Of a stretch of 64,000 nt of DNA, positions 53,299-63,175 are shown piece by piece. Origin of the DNA: Verrucomicrobiaceae bacterium (lineage in GTDB: Bacteria; Verrucomicrobiota; Verrucomicrobiia; Verrucomicrobiales; Verrucomicrobiaceae); contig CANIBP010000035.1 of the NCBI GenBank assembly GCA_947466075.1, positions 1 through 64,000 on the forward strand, in the 5' to 3' direction. A program made the translations under genes and the position numbers. The notes under the pieces were generated by a model. That model was not told where the DNA came from, ran no database searches, and saw nothing but the letters and a program-made list of their open reading frames with translations. Within the stretch, counting starts at the first letter, position 1, and the number at the start of each line of letters is the position of its first letter.

Positions 53299-55572
53299 TT
53301 ACTTCTTCCGCACGTAAAGCAGCACACGATCGTGGGTAAGGAGGCAAAGGTCGAGGCGGCCGTCTTTATCGAGGTCGAGGGCGGCGTAGTCGTGGGGTTC
53401 GTTTTCGAGGCCGGTTTTGCCACGGAAATGCGGATCAGTCTCGAAGACACGGAAGTACATGGCGCTGTCCCATTTTTGACCGGCGGCAGGCTGGAAAATT
53501 TCGATGACACGACTTTTTGCGGTGTCGATGAGGGCGATGTCATCGACATCTTCACCGGAGAACGAGGCGGCGATGAGATCGGAGGGCGTGGTGTCCTTGA
53601 GGTCGCTGTCGAAGGTGGCGACGGTCTCGAGCTTGAGCGTGGTGCCATCGAGTGGGGTCATTTGGAAGCTGGTTTTAGCCAGCAGAAGCAGCTTGGTGTT
53701 TTTTCCTGCCGCCATGAGCACGCATTGATCGGGAGCCATGACAGGCAAGGGATGAGTGTGGTCGGCACGATAGACGCGATCTTTGCCAGCGGTGAGTTCA
53801 TGGAGCTTGCTGTGCGTAGCATCAATGAGGAGCACGGAAATTTTGCCATCTTTGCGTGAGACGAGGGCGCTGTGCAGTTCGGCAGCAGGATCGGGAGCAT
53901 TGAATTGCTCGACAATGTTCGCTTTGCCATCGGCATCGACTTTGAAGGCGCGGGCGAGTTGCTGATGCGCGATGAGGATTTCTTCTTTGCCGTCGCCATC
54001 GAGATCACCGGTGGTGAGCGCAGCGGGGGCGAGTTTGCTGACAAACGAGTCGGGGATGCCCTCGACGCGCTTGAAGGGCGCTTTGACGTCCGAGGTACTG
54101 AGCAAAAGCTGCATCGGGCCGAGGTTGGAAAACAGCGCGAGATCGCCACGACCATCCTGATTGGCATCGACGACGCGAAGGCCGTTGATGCGGCCGGTTT
54201 TGATCGTGAGTTCCTGCGTGGTGGCCGTGAAACCTTTGGCGGCGGCGGTTTTGCGCAGCGTGATGAGCTGCGGCTTCGATTTGATCTCACTGGCACAGAG
54301 GATGGTCGTTTCAACTGGTGCGGCGAGTGAGCCAGTGGTGAGAGCGAGCAGCGTTTCGCCTTCCTTGGCCTGATAAACGATCTCGGGATAGGCGAGACGG
54401 TTGTCCTTCCAATGCGCGACACCAATGGCCTGCTCACCGGGACTAAGTAGGATGAGATCCGCTTTCTTATCGGCATCGACATCGGCAATGGCGAGTGCTT
54501 CGACACCGCTGAGGATGGGAAACTCGCGGCCTTCGCTGAAGGCACCGCTGGCGCTGCCTTGAAACAGCCACGCGCGAGCGGCTTTCGGCTCGGACATGAT
54601 GACATCGGCAAAGCCGTCGCCGGTGAGATCGCCATAGGCGACGGCACCGTTCTTCGATTCGGTCGGCGGCATGGCGTAGCGAATCGTGGCAGCACGATCT
54701 GCATTCGGTTCGGCGGCTCCTTGGGTGAGCTTCGCGACTTCGACCATGTTCGTTTCTTCCTGGATCCAAGCGACACCGGCTTTTTTGTCGCCAAGGCGGA
54801 CCGCATGCAGCCAGTGGCGTGTGGTGGGGATTTCGAGCCGCCATTCCTCGCCAAACGTCGTGCCTTCATGCTGCAAGCGCACAAGCAAGGCATCGCCTTC
54901 GGGTGCGGTGTAGAACAGATCAGCGCGGCCATCGGCATCGAGATCAGCGATGCTCAGTCCGGCGCAGCCACCTTCGCCAAGCGCGTAGTTTTGCGGATCA
55001 GCCCACTCACCGGGCGCTTTTTGCAGCAGCACCATCAAACGTGTGTTGGTGAGCAGGGCGATGTCATCGCGGCCATCACCGTTCAAATCGCATGCGGTGA
55101 GCACCTCCGTGTCATCGGCGGTGGAGTCGAGCGTGAACTCGCGTTTCTCGGTCCAGGTGCCTTTGTCGCCCTGCATGCGGAGCACGAGTTTTTCATCATC
55201 GGTGATGAAGGCGATGTCCTGACGCTTGTCACCGTTCCAATCGCCGACGATGAGCGCTAGCGCCGCATGACCGATGACAAGCGGCTGCTTGTCGAAGCGA
55301 GAAACTTCGAGAATCGGATTCCAGCGGTCGGTGCGGGCGGCTTTTTCGGGATCACCGGGCTGTACGCCGTCTTTGCGCTGGAGCAGGAACTCAATGCGAG
55401 CGCGTGAGGCGTTTATGATGGCAAGATCGGTCAGGCCATCGCCATTGAAGTCGCCGGAACGCGGGCTGGAGGTGTTCCAGTCGAGTTTGACGATCTCCGG
55501 GCCGTCGAAATAAAGCGCAGGCTTATCAGCGAGGACGGCGGTGGCGAACAGGATGAGGGCGATGAAGCGCAT
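53299..55572 (-). CDS. Secreted FG-GAP/VCBS-repeat protein
   Basis: 757 residues from the ATG at 55572; signal peptide MRFIALILFATAVLA. Many repeats of the FG-GAP/VCBS type with calcium-loop patterns (SGDFNGDGLTDLAII, VGDWNGDKRQDIAFI, ACDLNGDGRDDIALL, IADLDADGRADLFYT, YGDLTGDGFADVIMS, TGDLDGDGKEEILIA) suggest a seven-bladed-propeller-like surface protein. Binding target unknown. Confidence 0.9.
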   Translation of the reverse strand: MRFIALILFATAVLADKPALYFDGPEIVKLDWNTSSPRSGDFNGDGLTDLAIINASRARIEFLLQRKDGVQPGDPEKAARTDRWNPILEVSRFDKQPLVIGHAALALIVGDWNGDKRQDIAFITDDEKLVLRMQGDKGTWTEKREFTLDSTADDTEVLTACDLNGDGRDDIALLTNTRLMVLLQKAPGEWADPQNYALGEGGCAGLSIADLDADGRADLFYTAPEGDALLVRLQHEGTTFGEEWRLEIPTTRHWLHAVRLGDKKAGVAWIQEETNMVEVAKLTQGAAEPNADRAATIRYAMPPTESKNGAVAYGDLTGDGFADVIMSEPKAARAWLFQGSASGAFSEGREFPILSGVEALAIADVDADKKADLILLSPGEQAIGVAHWKDNRLAYPEIVYQAKEGETLLALTTGSLAAPVETTILCASEIKSKPQLITLRKTAAAKGFTATTQELTIKTGRINGLRVVDANQDGRGDLALFSNLGPMQLLLSTSDVKAPFKRVEGIPDSFVSKLAPAALTTGDLDGDGKEEILIAHQQLARAFKVDADGKANIVEQFNAPDPAAELHSALVSRKDGKISVLLIDATHSKLHELTAGKDRVYRADHTHPLPVMAPDQCVLMAAGKNTKLLLLAKTSFQMTPLDGTTLKLETVATFDSDLKDTTPSDLIAASFSGEDVDDIALIDTAKSRVIEIFQPAAGQKWDSAMYFRVFETDPHFRGKTGLENEPHDYAALDLDKDGRLDLCLLTHDRVLLYVRKK

Positions 55573-55599
55573 GAGAGTGATGCTGGATGCCAGAAACTT

Positions 55600-55639
55600 G
55601 ATGCTCGATGCAGAGATCCAGAAACCAGCATCGAGCATC
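55600..55639. repeat. 12-bp inverted repeat between the FG-GAP and DUF3352-like genes
   Basis: GATGCTCGATGC (55600-55611) and GCATCGAGCATC (55628-55639) form a perfect stem with a 16-nt loop, in the 79-bp gap between two minus-strand genes. It may end the upstream transcript or stabilise mRNA; no T-run follows on the minus strand. Confidence 0.75.
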
Positions 55640-55651
55640 CAGCAGCGTGTT

Positions 55652-57487
55652 TTATTTCTCCACTGGCGTAGTCAGGTAATGAAGATGCATCGCATCTGGG
55701 TGCATGTAGCTAGTGCTGAGCAGGCTGCCAAAATAGCGCTGGAAAGTCTCGTTCGACGGGCGTGCGCTGGAATCAAACCAGCTCCCGGTGGCCTCAGCAT
55801 GTGCGGTGTCAGCTTCATCTGGGGCCTGCGCTTTCTTGCCGGGACCTTTTTTCTTGGTTGCACCGGCCTTACCGCCCGTTTTGCTTTCGAGCGTGGCGGC
55901 GGCAGTGGCGATCATGTTGAGCAGGCGGCCGGCATCTGTAACACCGACGCCGCTGTAGTTCTTCGGCACGAGCGAAAGAAGGTTCTGCACATGCGCATTT
56001 TCCCATACACTCGGACCCGAGGGATCCTTCATGCGGCCGAGGACTTTCTTCAGAGTGGCCTGTGTGCCGACGGAGATGAGCAGATACTTGCCGGTGTTAC
56101 AGAAGGCGACCTCGGTGGCGGCATTGGCCGTCTGAGTGGTCTTGAGCGTATTGATGGTGAAGCCGAGGAAGTCACTCTCTTCAAAAGCACCGAAGCCGGC
56201 ACCGACGAAACGTTTCAAACCGTCAAGAGCGCCGCCGAGCTTATTGGCGTCCTTAATCTTGAAGCCCACGACCTGACTTTCTTTCGTGCCGTCACCATCC
56301 TGCACCTGAATGACTTCATCAGCGAGACTGCCGAAGAGATCCTCGCGAATTTTGAAGCCCATCTGCGCTTCGAACTGCGGAATCTGCATGGTGACCATCA
56401 TCGCCATCGGTCCCATCTTCGTGATCATGGCCAGGATGCCATCATAGACGGCACCTAAATCCATGCGAGCAGCGCTGGCTGTCAGGATGCCGGCGGGGAT
56501 GAAGTTGGGCAGTGTCGCCTCGTTGCCGGTGCCGCGCATGAGGGCCAGTAGGCCCGTGGGCTTCTGCGGATGCAGGATCGTCAGGTCCATGCGTGACTGC
56601 GCATCCTGCAACTCCATGCTGAAGGCGACGGCCTGTAATTCCTGCGCACCGAGCATGTCCATGATTTGCTTTGGCTTGATATCGAAGCCCATGCCCGCAG
56701 CGGCTTTGTTTTCGTCCTTCTTTTTGGCGTCGGCTGCCGCGAGGGCCTTCTCGCCGAGTTCGAGGATCTTCACACCGTTGAAATAGAGCATCAAGTCGCC
56801 GCCACCGTTTGTGAACTGACCAATGCGAGCGAGATGTTCGCGTGCAACGCCAGGAGGATCACCTGCGCCGTTTTTCAAAGCGCCGATCATGTATTCCATG
56901 AGCTTGCGGGTGTTCGCTTCAATCATCACATCACCCACCACCGCCCAAGCCGTGACCCATGCCGCATCATCTGCTTCAGAGGCCGCGGCGATCTGCACGC
57001 TAACGCCGCCGATATCCTCGGCGCGCACCTTAATATCAGCGTTGGTCTTCTTCTTCGACTCCACCTCGGCGAGCTTGTGCGCCTCGATCTCCTTCTGCTT
57101 ACCGGCGATTTCGCAGAGCGACACATTCGGCGGGTCTTTTTCGAACTCCGTGAAGTCATTAAGAACGAGAAAGCTCACCAGTGCTCCCGGATAATCCTTG
57201 AGCGTGTCGTACATGCCGCTGCCGTAGGTGTCTTTGAAAAACTTGTCCCACGGGGCTTCGCTTTCTTTGCGCATGGGGGCCATCCAGCGTTTCGCCTCGT
57301 CATCCTGCATGAATTTGGCGTAGCTGCTCTTATCCCAGTCGGCGATCAGTTCGGGTGTGTTTTTGACAACGATGACACCGGCGGTGTCCTTCGGCATGAG
57401 ATTGAACCATTGCTCCAACCGGTCGGCGGCGGAGGCGGGAAGGATGCTGGCAAGCAGCAGGGCGAGCATGAGGGGGGCGCGTTTCAT
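55652..57487 (-). CDS. Secreted DUF3352-like protein
   Basis: 611 residues; signal peptide MKRAPLMLALLLASILPASA. The repeated style DTAGVIVVKNTPELIADWDKS, LVSFLVLND, KYLLISVG and GPSVWENAHVQNLLS resembles the DUF3352 group of long secreted proteins frequent in this superphylum. A Lys/Ala linker (KKKGPGKKAQ) lies near the C terminus. Function unknown. Downstream of the protease gene by 37 bp, suggesting co-transcription. Confidence 0.75.
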   Translation of the reverse strand: MKRAPLMLALLLASILPASAADRLEQWFNLMPKDTAGVIVVKNTPELIADWDKSSYAKFMQDDEAKRWMAPMRKESEAPWDKFFKDTYGSGMYDTLKDYPGALVSFLVLNDFTEFEKDPPNVSLCEIAGKQKEIEAHKLAEVESKKKTNADIKVRAEDIGGVSVQIAAASEADDAAWVTAWAVVGDVMIEANTRKLMEYMIGALKNGAGDPPGVAREHLARIGQFTNGGGDLMLYFNGVKILELGEKALAAADAKKKDENKAAAGMGFDIKPKQIMDMLGAQELQAVAFSMELQDAQSRMDLTILHPQKPTGLLALMRGTGNEATLPNFIPAGILTASAARMDLGAVYDGILAMITKMGPMAMMVTMQIPQFEAQMGFKIREDLFGSLADEVIQVQDGDGTKESQVVGFKIKDANKLGGALDGLKRFVGAGFGAFEESDFLGFTINTLKTTQTANAATEVAFCNTGKYLLISVGTQATLKKVLGRMKDPSGPSVWENAHVQNLLSLVPKNYSGVGVTDAGRLLNMIATAAATLESKTGGKAGATKKKGPGKKAQAPDEADTAHAEATGSWFDSSARPSNETFQRYFGSLLSTSYMHPDAMHLHYLTTPVEK

Positions 57488-57524
57488 GGGATTGTGAGAT
57501 TGGAATGCGATCTTTACTGAGGAA

Positions 57525-58496
57525 TCAAATGCGTGGGGTTACAGAATCCGGCTTTGTTTTTTCCTGCGGCGGAGCCGGTGGCGGCAGATAGCGGAAGCCG
57601 CTGTTCGGATTGCGCGGATCAAAGGCGAAGGCCTCGCGATTCTGCAGGAAGAGCTTCAGCACGTTCGAGGGAATCGAAAAACCAAGCCCTTCAACGCCGA
57701 CACCGGCGGCTTTCATATTGTTCACGCCGACGACTTCGCCGCGTGCGTTGAACAGTGGCCCGCCGGAGTTGCCGGGATTGATCTGCGTCGTGCTTTGAAT
57801 GTACCAGCGGCCACCGCTCTCACGGGCGCGAATGCTGACGATACCCTTCGACACGGAACGCTCCAAACCGAGCGGACTGCCGATGGCGAAGACTTCCTGA
57901 CCTTGCGTGAGCGCTTCCGAATCGCCCATTGGCACAAACGGCAGCGTGTCGGCGGCAGGATCGTCGATTTGCAGAATGGCGAGATCGAGGAAGCCGTTCA
58001 TGGCGACGATCTTCACCTTCGTGAACTGCTGCTTCTCCAGCCCGCCGGGTTTTTTGCGATACACGACCACGGTGATCTCACGCTCACCGGCAATGACGTG
58101 CTGATTGGTGATGACGTAGCCGAGCTTGTTGATGATAAAGCCGGAGCCGAGGCCCGAAGCTGTCTGAATCTGCACCACGGACTCCGCCACGCGCTGCACG
58201 TTTTTCTCCACCGTCATCGGTTCACGCGACGGTTCGACGAAGTAGATATCCTCGCCCTGCACGGCGGCAGTTTTGGCCGCGGCGGCATTGGCTTTTTCGA
58301 GAATCGAAATCTCCGAGCGCGGCACCGTGAGCACCGTGTTGCCGAGATCGAGCACCACGGCATCGTCACGCTCCTTCAACACGTCGCCGCGCAGTTCCGC
58401 GCCATTTTTGAGGACGATTTTGACGGTTTCCGCCGACGCGGAAGCAACCGCCAAGCAGACCGCCGCCAGAATTCCGAAGCTAAGGTTGTTTCGCAT
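57525..58496 (-). CDS. S1C (DegP/HtrA-like) serine protease without PDZ domain
   Basis: 323 residues from the ATG at 58496. Signal peptide to about residue 22. The triad is H133 in YVITNQHVI, D171 in LDLAIL and S244 in NPGNSGGPLFN. About 75 residues precede the protease domain (a small beta domain, VKIVLKNGAELRGDVL...). After the protease domain only a short Pro-rich end remains, with no PDZ domain, unlike DegP. Probable periplasmic quality-control or processing protease. Confidence 0.9.
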   Translation of the reverse strand: MRNNLSFGILAAVCLAVASASAETVKIVLKNGAELRGDVLKERDDAVVLDLGNTVLTVPRSEISILEKANAAAAKTAAVQGEDIYFVEPSREPMTVEKNVQRVAESVVQIQTASGLGSGFIINKLGYVITNQHVIAGEREITVVVYRKKPGGLEKQQFTKVKIVAMNGFLDLAILQIDDPAADTLPFVPMGDSEALTQGQEVFAIGSPLGLERSVSKGIVSIRARESGGRWYIQSTTQINPGNSGGPLFNARGEVVGVNNMKAAGVGVEGLGFSIPSNVLKLFLQNREAFAFDPRNPNSGFRYLPPPAPPQEKTKPDSVTPRI

Positions 58497-58648
58497 CACG
58501 GGCGCGGAGTCTAGCGGACGCGTCTGTGGTTACGAGCTTTTTTTTGATCTTCAAATTCCACGTACGACGCCCTTAAAGCCAGTGCAAGAAGCGCGAAGTG
58601 GGCTGATTTTTCTCTGGTCTGAGGATCGGATCGCGTTAACCTCGTTCT

Positions 58649-60772
58649 ATGTTCAGCCACGGCGAAGAAGTCGTCACTCACCTCCGGTCCCATCGCCTCA
58701 AGACTCGTCTGGCCGCCATTCTCTATGTGGTGATTGCGTTGAGCTACTTGGTTTGGCGCCCCAGCATCTTTCATCCCGATGCGTGGTGTTTTTCACTACT
58801 GTTTTACTTTGCCACGCTCTACGGCATCGTGCTTGGCATCCTTTTGCTGCGGTCCTGCTTAAATACCGGCTGCCGTGGGCCTGCGCCTAAAGATTACCGC
58901 CCCAGCGTGGATGTTTTTGTGCCAGTTTACACGGAGCCGGCGGACATGATCGAACTGACGGTTATCGGCGCGAAGAGCATCGACTATCCACACGAAACTT
59001 TCCTACTGGACGATGGCCGCAGGCCCGAATTACGTGAGATCGCCGAGCGGCATGGGGTGCGGTACATCACGCGGGCTGACAACGCGGGCGCTAAGGCCGG
59101 TAACATGAACAATGCGCTCAAGTTCAGCACTGCGGAGGTCATCGCGGTATTTGACGCGGATCATATCGCCACCCGGGAGTCGTTGGACACGCTGGTGGGC
59201 TTTCTCAAAGACCCGGCGGTGGGCATGGTACAAGCACCACAGACTTTTTACAACGAGGATAGCTTTCTCTACCGGAATGTCATCGTGGGTGGCGGACGCT
59301 GGCATGAGCAGCTCTATTTCATGGATGTGCTACAGTCTGCGCGTGATTTATCCGATGGCACGACGGGCGTCGGCACTGGGGTAGTGTACCGGCGCAGCAG
59401 CATCGCTGCGCTGGGCGGCTTCCCGGAGGCGACACTGACGGAGGATCTGCACATCTCGCTCATGATGCACAAGCGGCGGATGAAGACGGTGTGGGTGAAT
59501 GAAAATGTAGCCTGGGGCGTGGCTGCAGCAGATGTGGCGGAGTACTACAAGACGCGCCGCCGCTGGACCTATGGCAACCTACAGAGCTGCGCGATCGAAC
59601 AGATACTCTGGTGTCCGGGGCTGCGCTGGCAGCACCGCCTGGCTTATGCGGGCCGCGCATTGAATCTGCTCTCCGGTTGGCAGCAGCTCTTTTTCATTGT
59701 AATGCCGCTGTACTGCCTGCTGACGTTGTCCACACCGTTTGTGCCGAGTCTGCCGAATATGTCAGTGGTTGTTTTCACGCAACTGGTGCTGATGTGGCTG
59801 CTACAGATCGCCAGCGCTGGCTACATACGATTTGTGCCGAGTCAGATTTTTTCGATGGGCATCATGTTTGTGCAGATCGCCGCCACGCAGGGGCTGCTGG
59901 GAAAGAAAATGGTGTGGCAGACCTCGCTTAAGAACGTGCTGGGCAAGGTTTCGCCCGGAAAGCTCCTGCTGCATGTGCTGCTGCTGGTGATCAGCGTTCT
60001 GGCGATCAGCTTGAGCATATTGTTTGCCACGCGAGTCATCGCACATCCTGGGATGAACGAAGAGCGCTCCATCATGCTCTACATGTCCACCCTCTGGGTC
60101 GGCTTCAATTGCTGGCGCTCATGGCGCTGGATCTCGGATAGCGTGCGGCTCACGCGCCGCACGCATCGTGAATATCTCTTTGAAGTGGAACTGCCCGTGC
60201 GGGATGAGCACGGTGCCTGGGTCGCTAACACAGTGCGTCTCTCCACGCAGCAATGCGAAGTTCGCTGGCTCGTCCCAGAGACACAACGGGAACCCGGCCA
60301 GCCACTACAGGTTCTCATTCCCGGCCATACCATCCACCTGCGGGCGGATGTCGTTGACGGCGACATGATGGAGATAACCTGCGCCGATGAAACCTCACGC
60401 GATCTCCTGCGTCTTAGCCTCTACTCCGTGGACTGGCACCGCCAGGTAAGACTCTGCAAGCACATGCGTGCCACGCGGCTCAAAGGTCTCGGCGGCGACT
60501 GGCAACCGGTTATTATACATGATGTCGGCAGACAGGATGCGACTTGGGCCTTGTGGCTTCCTGCACCAGCCGGATTTCAGCAAGATCGCCTCATGGTTGC
60601 CGCAGATTATCCAAGCGGACAAATACTGGAGATCGAAGACCGTACCAAGGGCAGGAGCGCACGGCAGCGACACGTCTTGGGCAACGAGATCATCCCGCAC
60701 CGGTTCGTCCCGCGTGGAATGAACAACAATCACTTCCATTTTTATGAAACGGCGCTTGCCGAATCACCTTGA
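58649..60772 (+). CDS. Cellulose synthase-like family 2 glycosyltransferase (BcsA-like)
   Basis: 707 residues. N-terminal membrane helices (about 20-70), a cytoplasmic GT2 domain, then further helices and a C-terminal PilZ-like part. Catalytic pattern: DD121-122 in FLLDDG, D169-A-D171, T264-E-D266 and R303-R-R-W306 in place of the usual QxxRW. The PilZ-like region has RRTHREYLFEVELPV (RxxxR) and then RLSTQQCEV, a degenerate form of the NxSxxG motif, so c-di-GMP control is possible but unsure. Likely makes a beta-glucan exported across the membrane. No bcsB, bcsC or bcsZ is adjacent. Confidence 0.87.
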   Translation: MFSHGEEVVTHLRSHRLKTRLAAILYVVIALSYLVWRPSIFHPDAWCFSLLFYFATLYGIVLGILLLRSCLNTGCRGPAPKDYRPSVDVFVPVYTEPADMIELTVIGAKSIDYPHETFLLDDGRRPELREIAERHGVRYITRADNAGAKAGNMNNALKFSTAEVIAVFDADHIATRESLDTLVGFLKDPAVGMVQAPQTFYNEDSFLYRNVIVGGGRWHEQLYFMDVLQSARDLSDGTTGVGTGVVYRRSSIAALGGFPEATLTEDLHISLMMHKRRMKTVWVNENVAWGVAAADVAEYYKTRRRWTYGNLQSCAIEQILWCPGLRWQHRLAYAGRALNLLSGWQQLFFIVMPLYCLLTLSTPFVPSLPNMSVVVFTQLVLMWLLQIASAGYIRFVPSQIFSMGIMFVQIAATQGLLGKKMVWQTSLKNVLGKVSPGKLLLHVLLLVISVLAISLSILFATRVIAHPGMNEERSIMLYMSTLWVGFNCWRSWRWISDSVRLTRRTHREYLFEVELPVRDEHGAWVANTVRLSTQQCEVRWLVPETQREPGQPLQVLIPGHTIHLRADVVDGDMMEITCADETSRDLLRLSLYSVDWHRQVRLCKHMRATRLKGLGGDWQPVIIHDVGRQDATWALWLPAPAGFQQDRLMVAADYPSGQILEIEDRTKGRSARQRHVLGNEIIPHRFVPRGMNNNHFHFYETALAESP

Positions 60773-60811
60773 GACCGCATTGTCCGTCGGCTTGAAATGC
60801 CATAAAAAACA

Positions 60812-61540
60812 ATGAAAAATATCCTCACCTCACTCATCCTGCTTGGTGTCGCTGCTAGCCTTCAAGCTGGTACTCCCGCCAAAGCCCCCGTCGCTATTCA
60901 GCCCCAGAAAGGCGATGGTAACGTTATCTTCTACAGCCATGACCGCCGCGACGGTGCCAATTACAACGCCTTAGGCTGGTATCACGCCCTCAACAATGAT
61001 CTGAGTCTCAGTGGTCTCTACACGCGCGCTGCTGTGGGTGTTGGTCAATACGATTACACGAATCCTCGTAACATCACCGGCACTTTGTTTGACGCTGATG
61101 CTGGCCTTGGCTATCGATATGTAACTCAGCACCTCGTGATTGGTGGTTCTACCGCACTGCATTTGCGTGATCGCAACTTGAGTGCGATCGACCCTGCAAA
61201 TAACGTCGGCACTGATTGGGGTGTGCGCTTTGGTCTAGATGCCACAGGCTCCTACGGCAACCTCTATTACAGCGCGATGGGTCAGATTTCCACCGTCGAG
61301 TGGGCGATCTGGTCGCGCTATCGTCTTGGCTACAAATTCGATCGCTTCACTATTGGGCCTGAATTTGTTTTCCTCAACGATGCGCAGTTCACCGAGCGCC
61401 GCGTGGGTGGCTTCTTGATGGTGCAGGTTTGCAATAAATTGTCTGCCAGCTTTTACTTCGGTAGTTCCGACTTCGGCAGCAGTCGCGGTGGTAATGGCAA
61501 CACCCCATACGGCGGCATCGGATTGTCCTACACCTTCTAA
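60812..61540 (+). CDS. Beta-barrel protein, possibly BcsS-like, next to the glycosyltransferase
   Basis: 242 residues; signal peptide MKNILTSLILLGVAASLQA. Alternating aromatic/hydrophobic strands (YNALGWYHAL, LSLSGLYTRAAVGVGQYDY, FDADAGLGYRYV, GIGLSYTF with terminal Phe) fit an outer-membrane beta barrel. The pattern and its position 39 bp after a cellulose synthase-like gene resemble the BcsS cellulose-biosynthesis barrel family. The family assignment is tentative; the barrel is likely. Confidence 0.7.
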   Translation: MKNILTSLILLGVAASLQAGTPAKAPVAIQPQKGDGNVIFYSHDRRDGANYNALGWYHALNNDLSLSGLYTRAAVGVGQYDYTNPRNITGTLFDADAGLGYRYVTQHLVIGGSTALHLRDRNLSAIDPANNVGTDWGVRFGLDATGSYGNLYYSAMGQISTVEWAIWSRYRLGYKFDRFTIGPEFVFLNDAQFTERRVGGFLMVQVCNKLSASFYFGSSDFGSSRGGNGNTPYGGIGLSYTF

Positions 61541-61650
61541 GCGGATCGCTAGATTCAAATGCTCTTGGGGCTGATGACTTGCGTCATCAGCCCTTTTTCA
61601 TCGTCATGGCAGTCGTTGACGTTTCTTGCATTCACGCATCTCATGCCGTG

Positions 61651-62376
61651 ATGCCCGCCAATGCCCTGATCTCCGCCGCCCAAACTCTGCGCGAAACCCT
61701 GCGCCCGCTGCGTTTCGCCGCGCCGGTCGAATTTGTCTATCAGCCACTCGATTACGCCTGGGCACCGCATGAAACCTATCTGCGGCGCTTTGGCAGCAGC
61801 ACCAAACGAGTCGTCCTCATCGGGATGAATCCAGGCCCCTTTGGCATGACTCAAACTGGCGTGCCCTTCGGCGAAATCGCCGCCGTACGTGACTGGATGG
61901 GCATCCGCGAACCCGTGGGCAAACCGGAACGCGAACATCCGAAGCGCCGAGTCGTCGGTTTCGACTGTCCCCAGTCCGAAGTGAGCGGCAGACGGCTCTG
62001 GGGCTTGTTTGCGCAACGTTTTGGCACGCCCGACGCCTTTTTCGAAGAACACTTTGTCACGAACTACTGCCCACTCGTCTTCATCGAAGCCAGCGGTCGC
62101 AATCACACGCCCGACAAACTCCCCGCCGCCGAAACCACCGCGATGGAGGCCGCGTGCGATGCGCATCTGCATGCCGTCATCACCGCCTTGCAGCCCGAGT
62201 GGGTCATCGGCGTCGGTGCTTTCGCTGAAGAGCGTGCGAATCGTGCGAAGGAAACGATGAATGGCCATTTCAAAACCGGCCGCGTCCTCCACCCCAGCCC
62301 CGCCAGCCCTGCCGCGAACCGCGACTGGGCTGGAGCCGCGACAAAGCAGCTCGTGAAGCTGGGCGTGTGGAAATAG
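61651..62376 (+). CDS. Uracil-DNA glycosylase, SMUG1 type
   Basis: 241 residues from the ATG at 61651 (ATGs further upstream are possible). Water-activating motif GMNPGPFGMTQTGVPFGE (58-75), the core VTNYCPLVFIE, and the HPSPASPAANRDW loop are those of SMUG1-like glycosylases, which remove uracil and hydroxymethyluracil from DNA. In the same repair class as the AlkC-like gene but not adjacent to it. Confidence 0.9.
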   Translation: MPANALISAAQTLRETLRPLRFAAPVEFVYQPLDYAWAPHETYLRRFGSSTKRVVLIGMNPGPFGMTQTGVPFGEIAAVRDWMGIREPVGKPEREHPKRRVVGFDCPQSEVSGRRLWGLFAQRFGTPDAFFEEHFVTNYCPLVFIEASGRNHTPDKLPAAETTAMEAACDAHLHAVITALQPEWVIGVGAFAEERANRAKETMNGHFKTGRVLHPSPASPAANRDWAGAATKQLVKLGVWK

Positions 62377-62377
62377 A

Positions 62378-63175
62378 TCAAGGCGTAGGCGCCAACCGCG
62401 TGATCTTGAGGCGCAGAAACGCCCGACTAGGCGTCGTCACTGCGTTTTTGAATCGGAAGGTGAGCCGGTTCGGCGGCAGTGGATTAGCCAAGCTGACCTG
62501 CTCAACATCGGCGGTGCCCCATTGCAGCAGATTGGTTGAGGATTCGATGACGTAAGCCACGTCTGTGGCGGTGGGGACATAACTGAGCGTGAGGTAATCG
62601 TTCAGTATGACGGGGGATGGCAAAGAACTGTTGTCCGGAACGAGGGCGTTCAGTTGGAGGGCGTATTCGATGAGGTTGGGAACTCCATCGCGATCCCAGT
62701 CTGATGCATCGGCAGCGGTGTTGCTGGCGGCAGAATCACCGAACGTTTGATGGCGCCACTGATCCACCGGCGTGGCGAGCATGGTGATGGCGGCGTTAGC
62801 GAGAGTTGAGTCGCCCGTGATGTCGGCTCCGCCATGGAGGGTGACGCTGCCGGTGTAATTCGTCGCAGACGAACCGCTGCTGAGCGCGATGCGAAATAAC
62901 GGGCCGTCATAGGTCTCGCCAGGCAGCAGGATGCCGGGCACGTCGGCGAAGAACTCGTTGCTGGACAGGGCGGTGTCGCTTTGCGGATCGGCCGTGAAGG
63001 CAGCAGTGATGTCATTGAGGAAAAGCTTTTCCGTGGCGCTGGTGTTGGTGAGGCTACCGTTGAAAAGAACCTCCGCTCCGGGTGATGCGGGCTGCGCAGG
63101 CGGCGTGAGTGCGAGCGTGAGACCTGCGTGGCAGAGACAGGTGCTCAGCAGCCATGCGATCACGAGACCTCTCAT
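62378..63175 (-). CDS. Secreted protein with thrombospondin type 3-like calcium repeat
   Basis: 265 residues; signal peptide MRGLVIAWLLSTCLCHA. A beta-rich N-terminal part (LTLALTPPAQPASPGAEVLFNGSLTNTSA, an Ig-like / choice-of-anchor style) is followed by DASDWDRDGVPNLIEYALQL, a TSP type 3/dockerin-like calcium loop, and a terminal beta domain. Its start overlaps the preceding gene (ATGA, 63172-63175). Role unknown. Confidence 0.8.
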   Translation of the reverse strand: MRGLVIAWLLSTCLCHAGLTLALTPPAQPASPGAEVLFNGSLTNTSATEKLFLNDITAAFTADPQSDTALSSNEFFADVPGILLPGETYDGPLFRIALSSGSSATNYTGSVTLHGGADITGDSTLANAAITMLATPVDQWRHQTFGDSAASNTAADASDWDRDGVPNLIEYALQLNALVPDNSSLPSPVILNDYLTLSYVPTATDVAYVIESSTNLLQWGTADVEQVSLANPLPPNRLTFRFKNAVTTPSRAFLRLKITRLAPTP

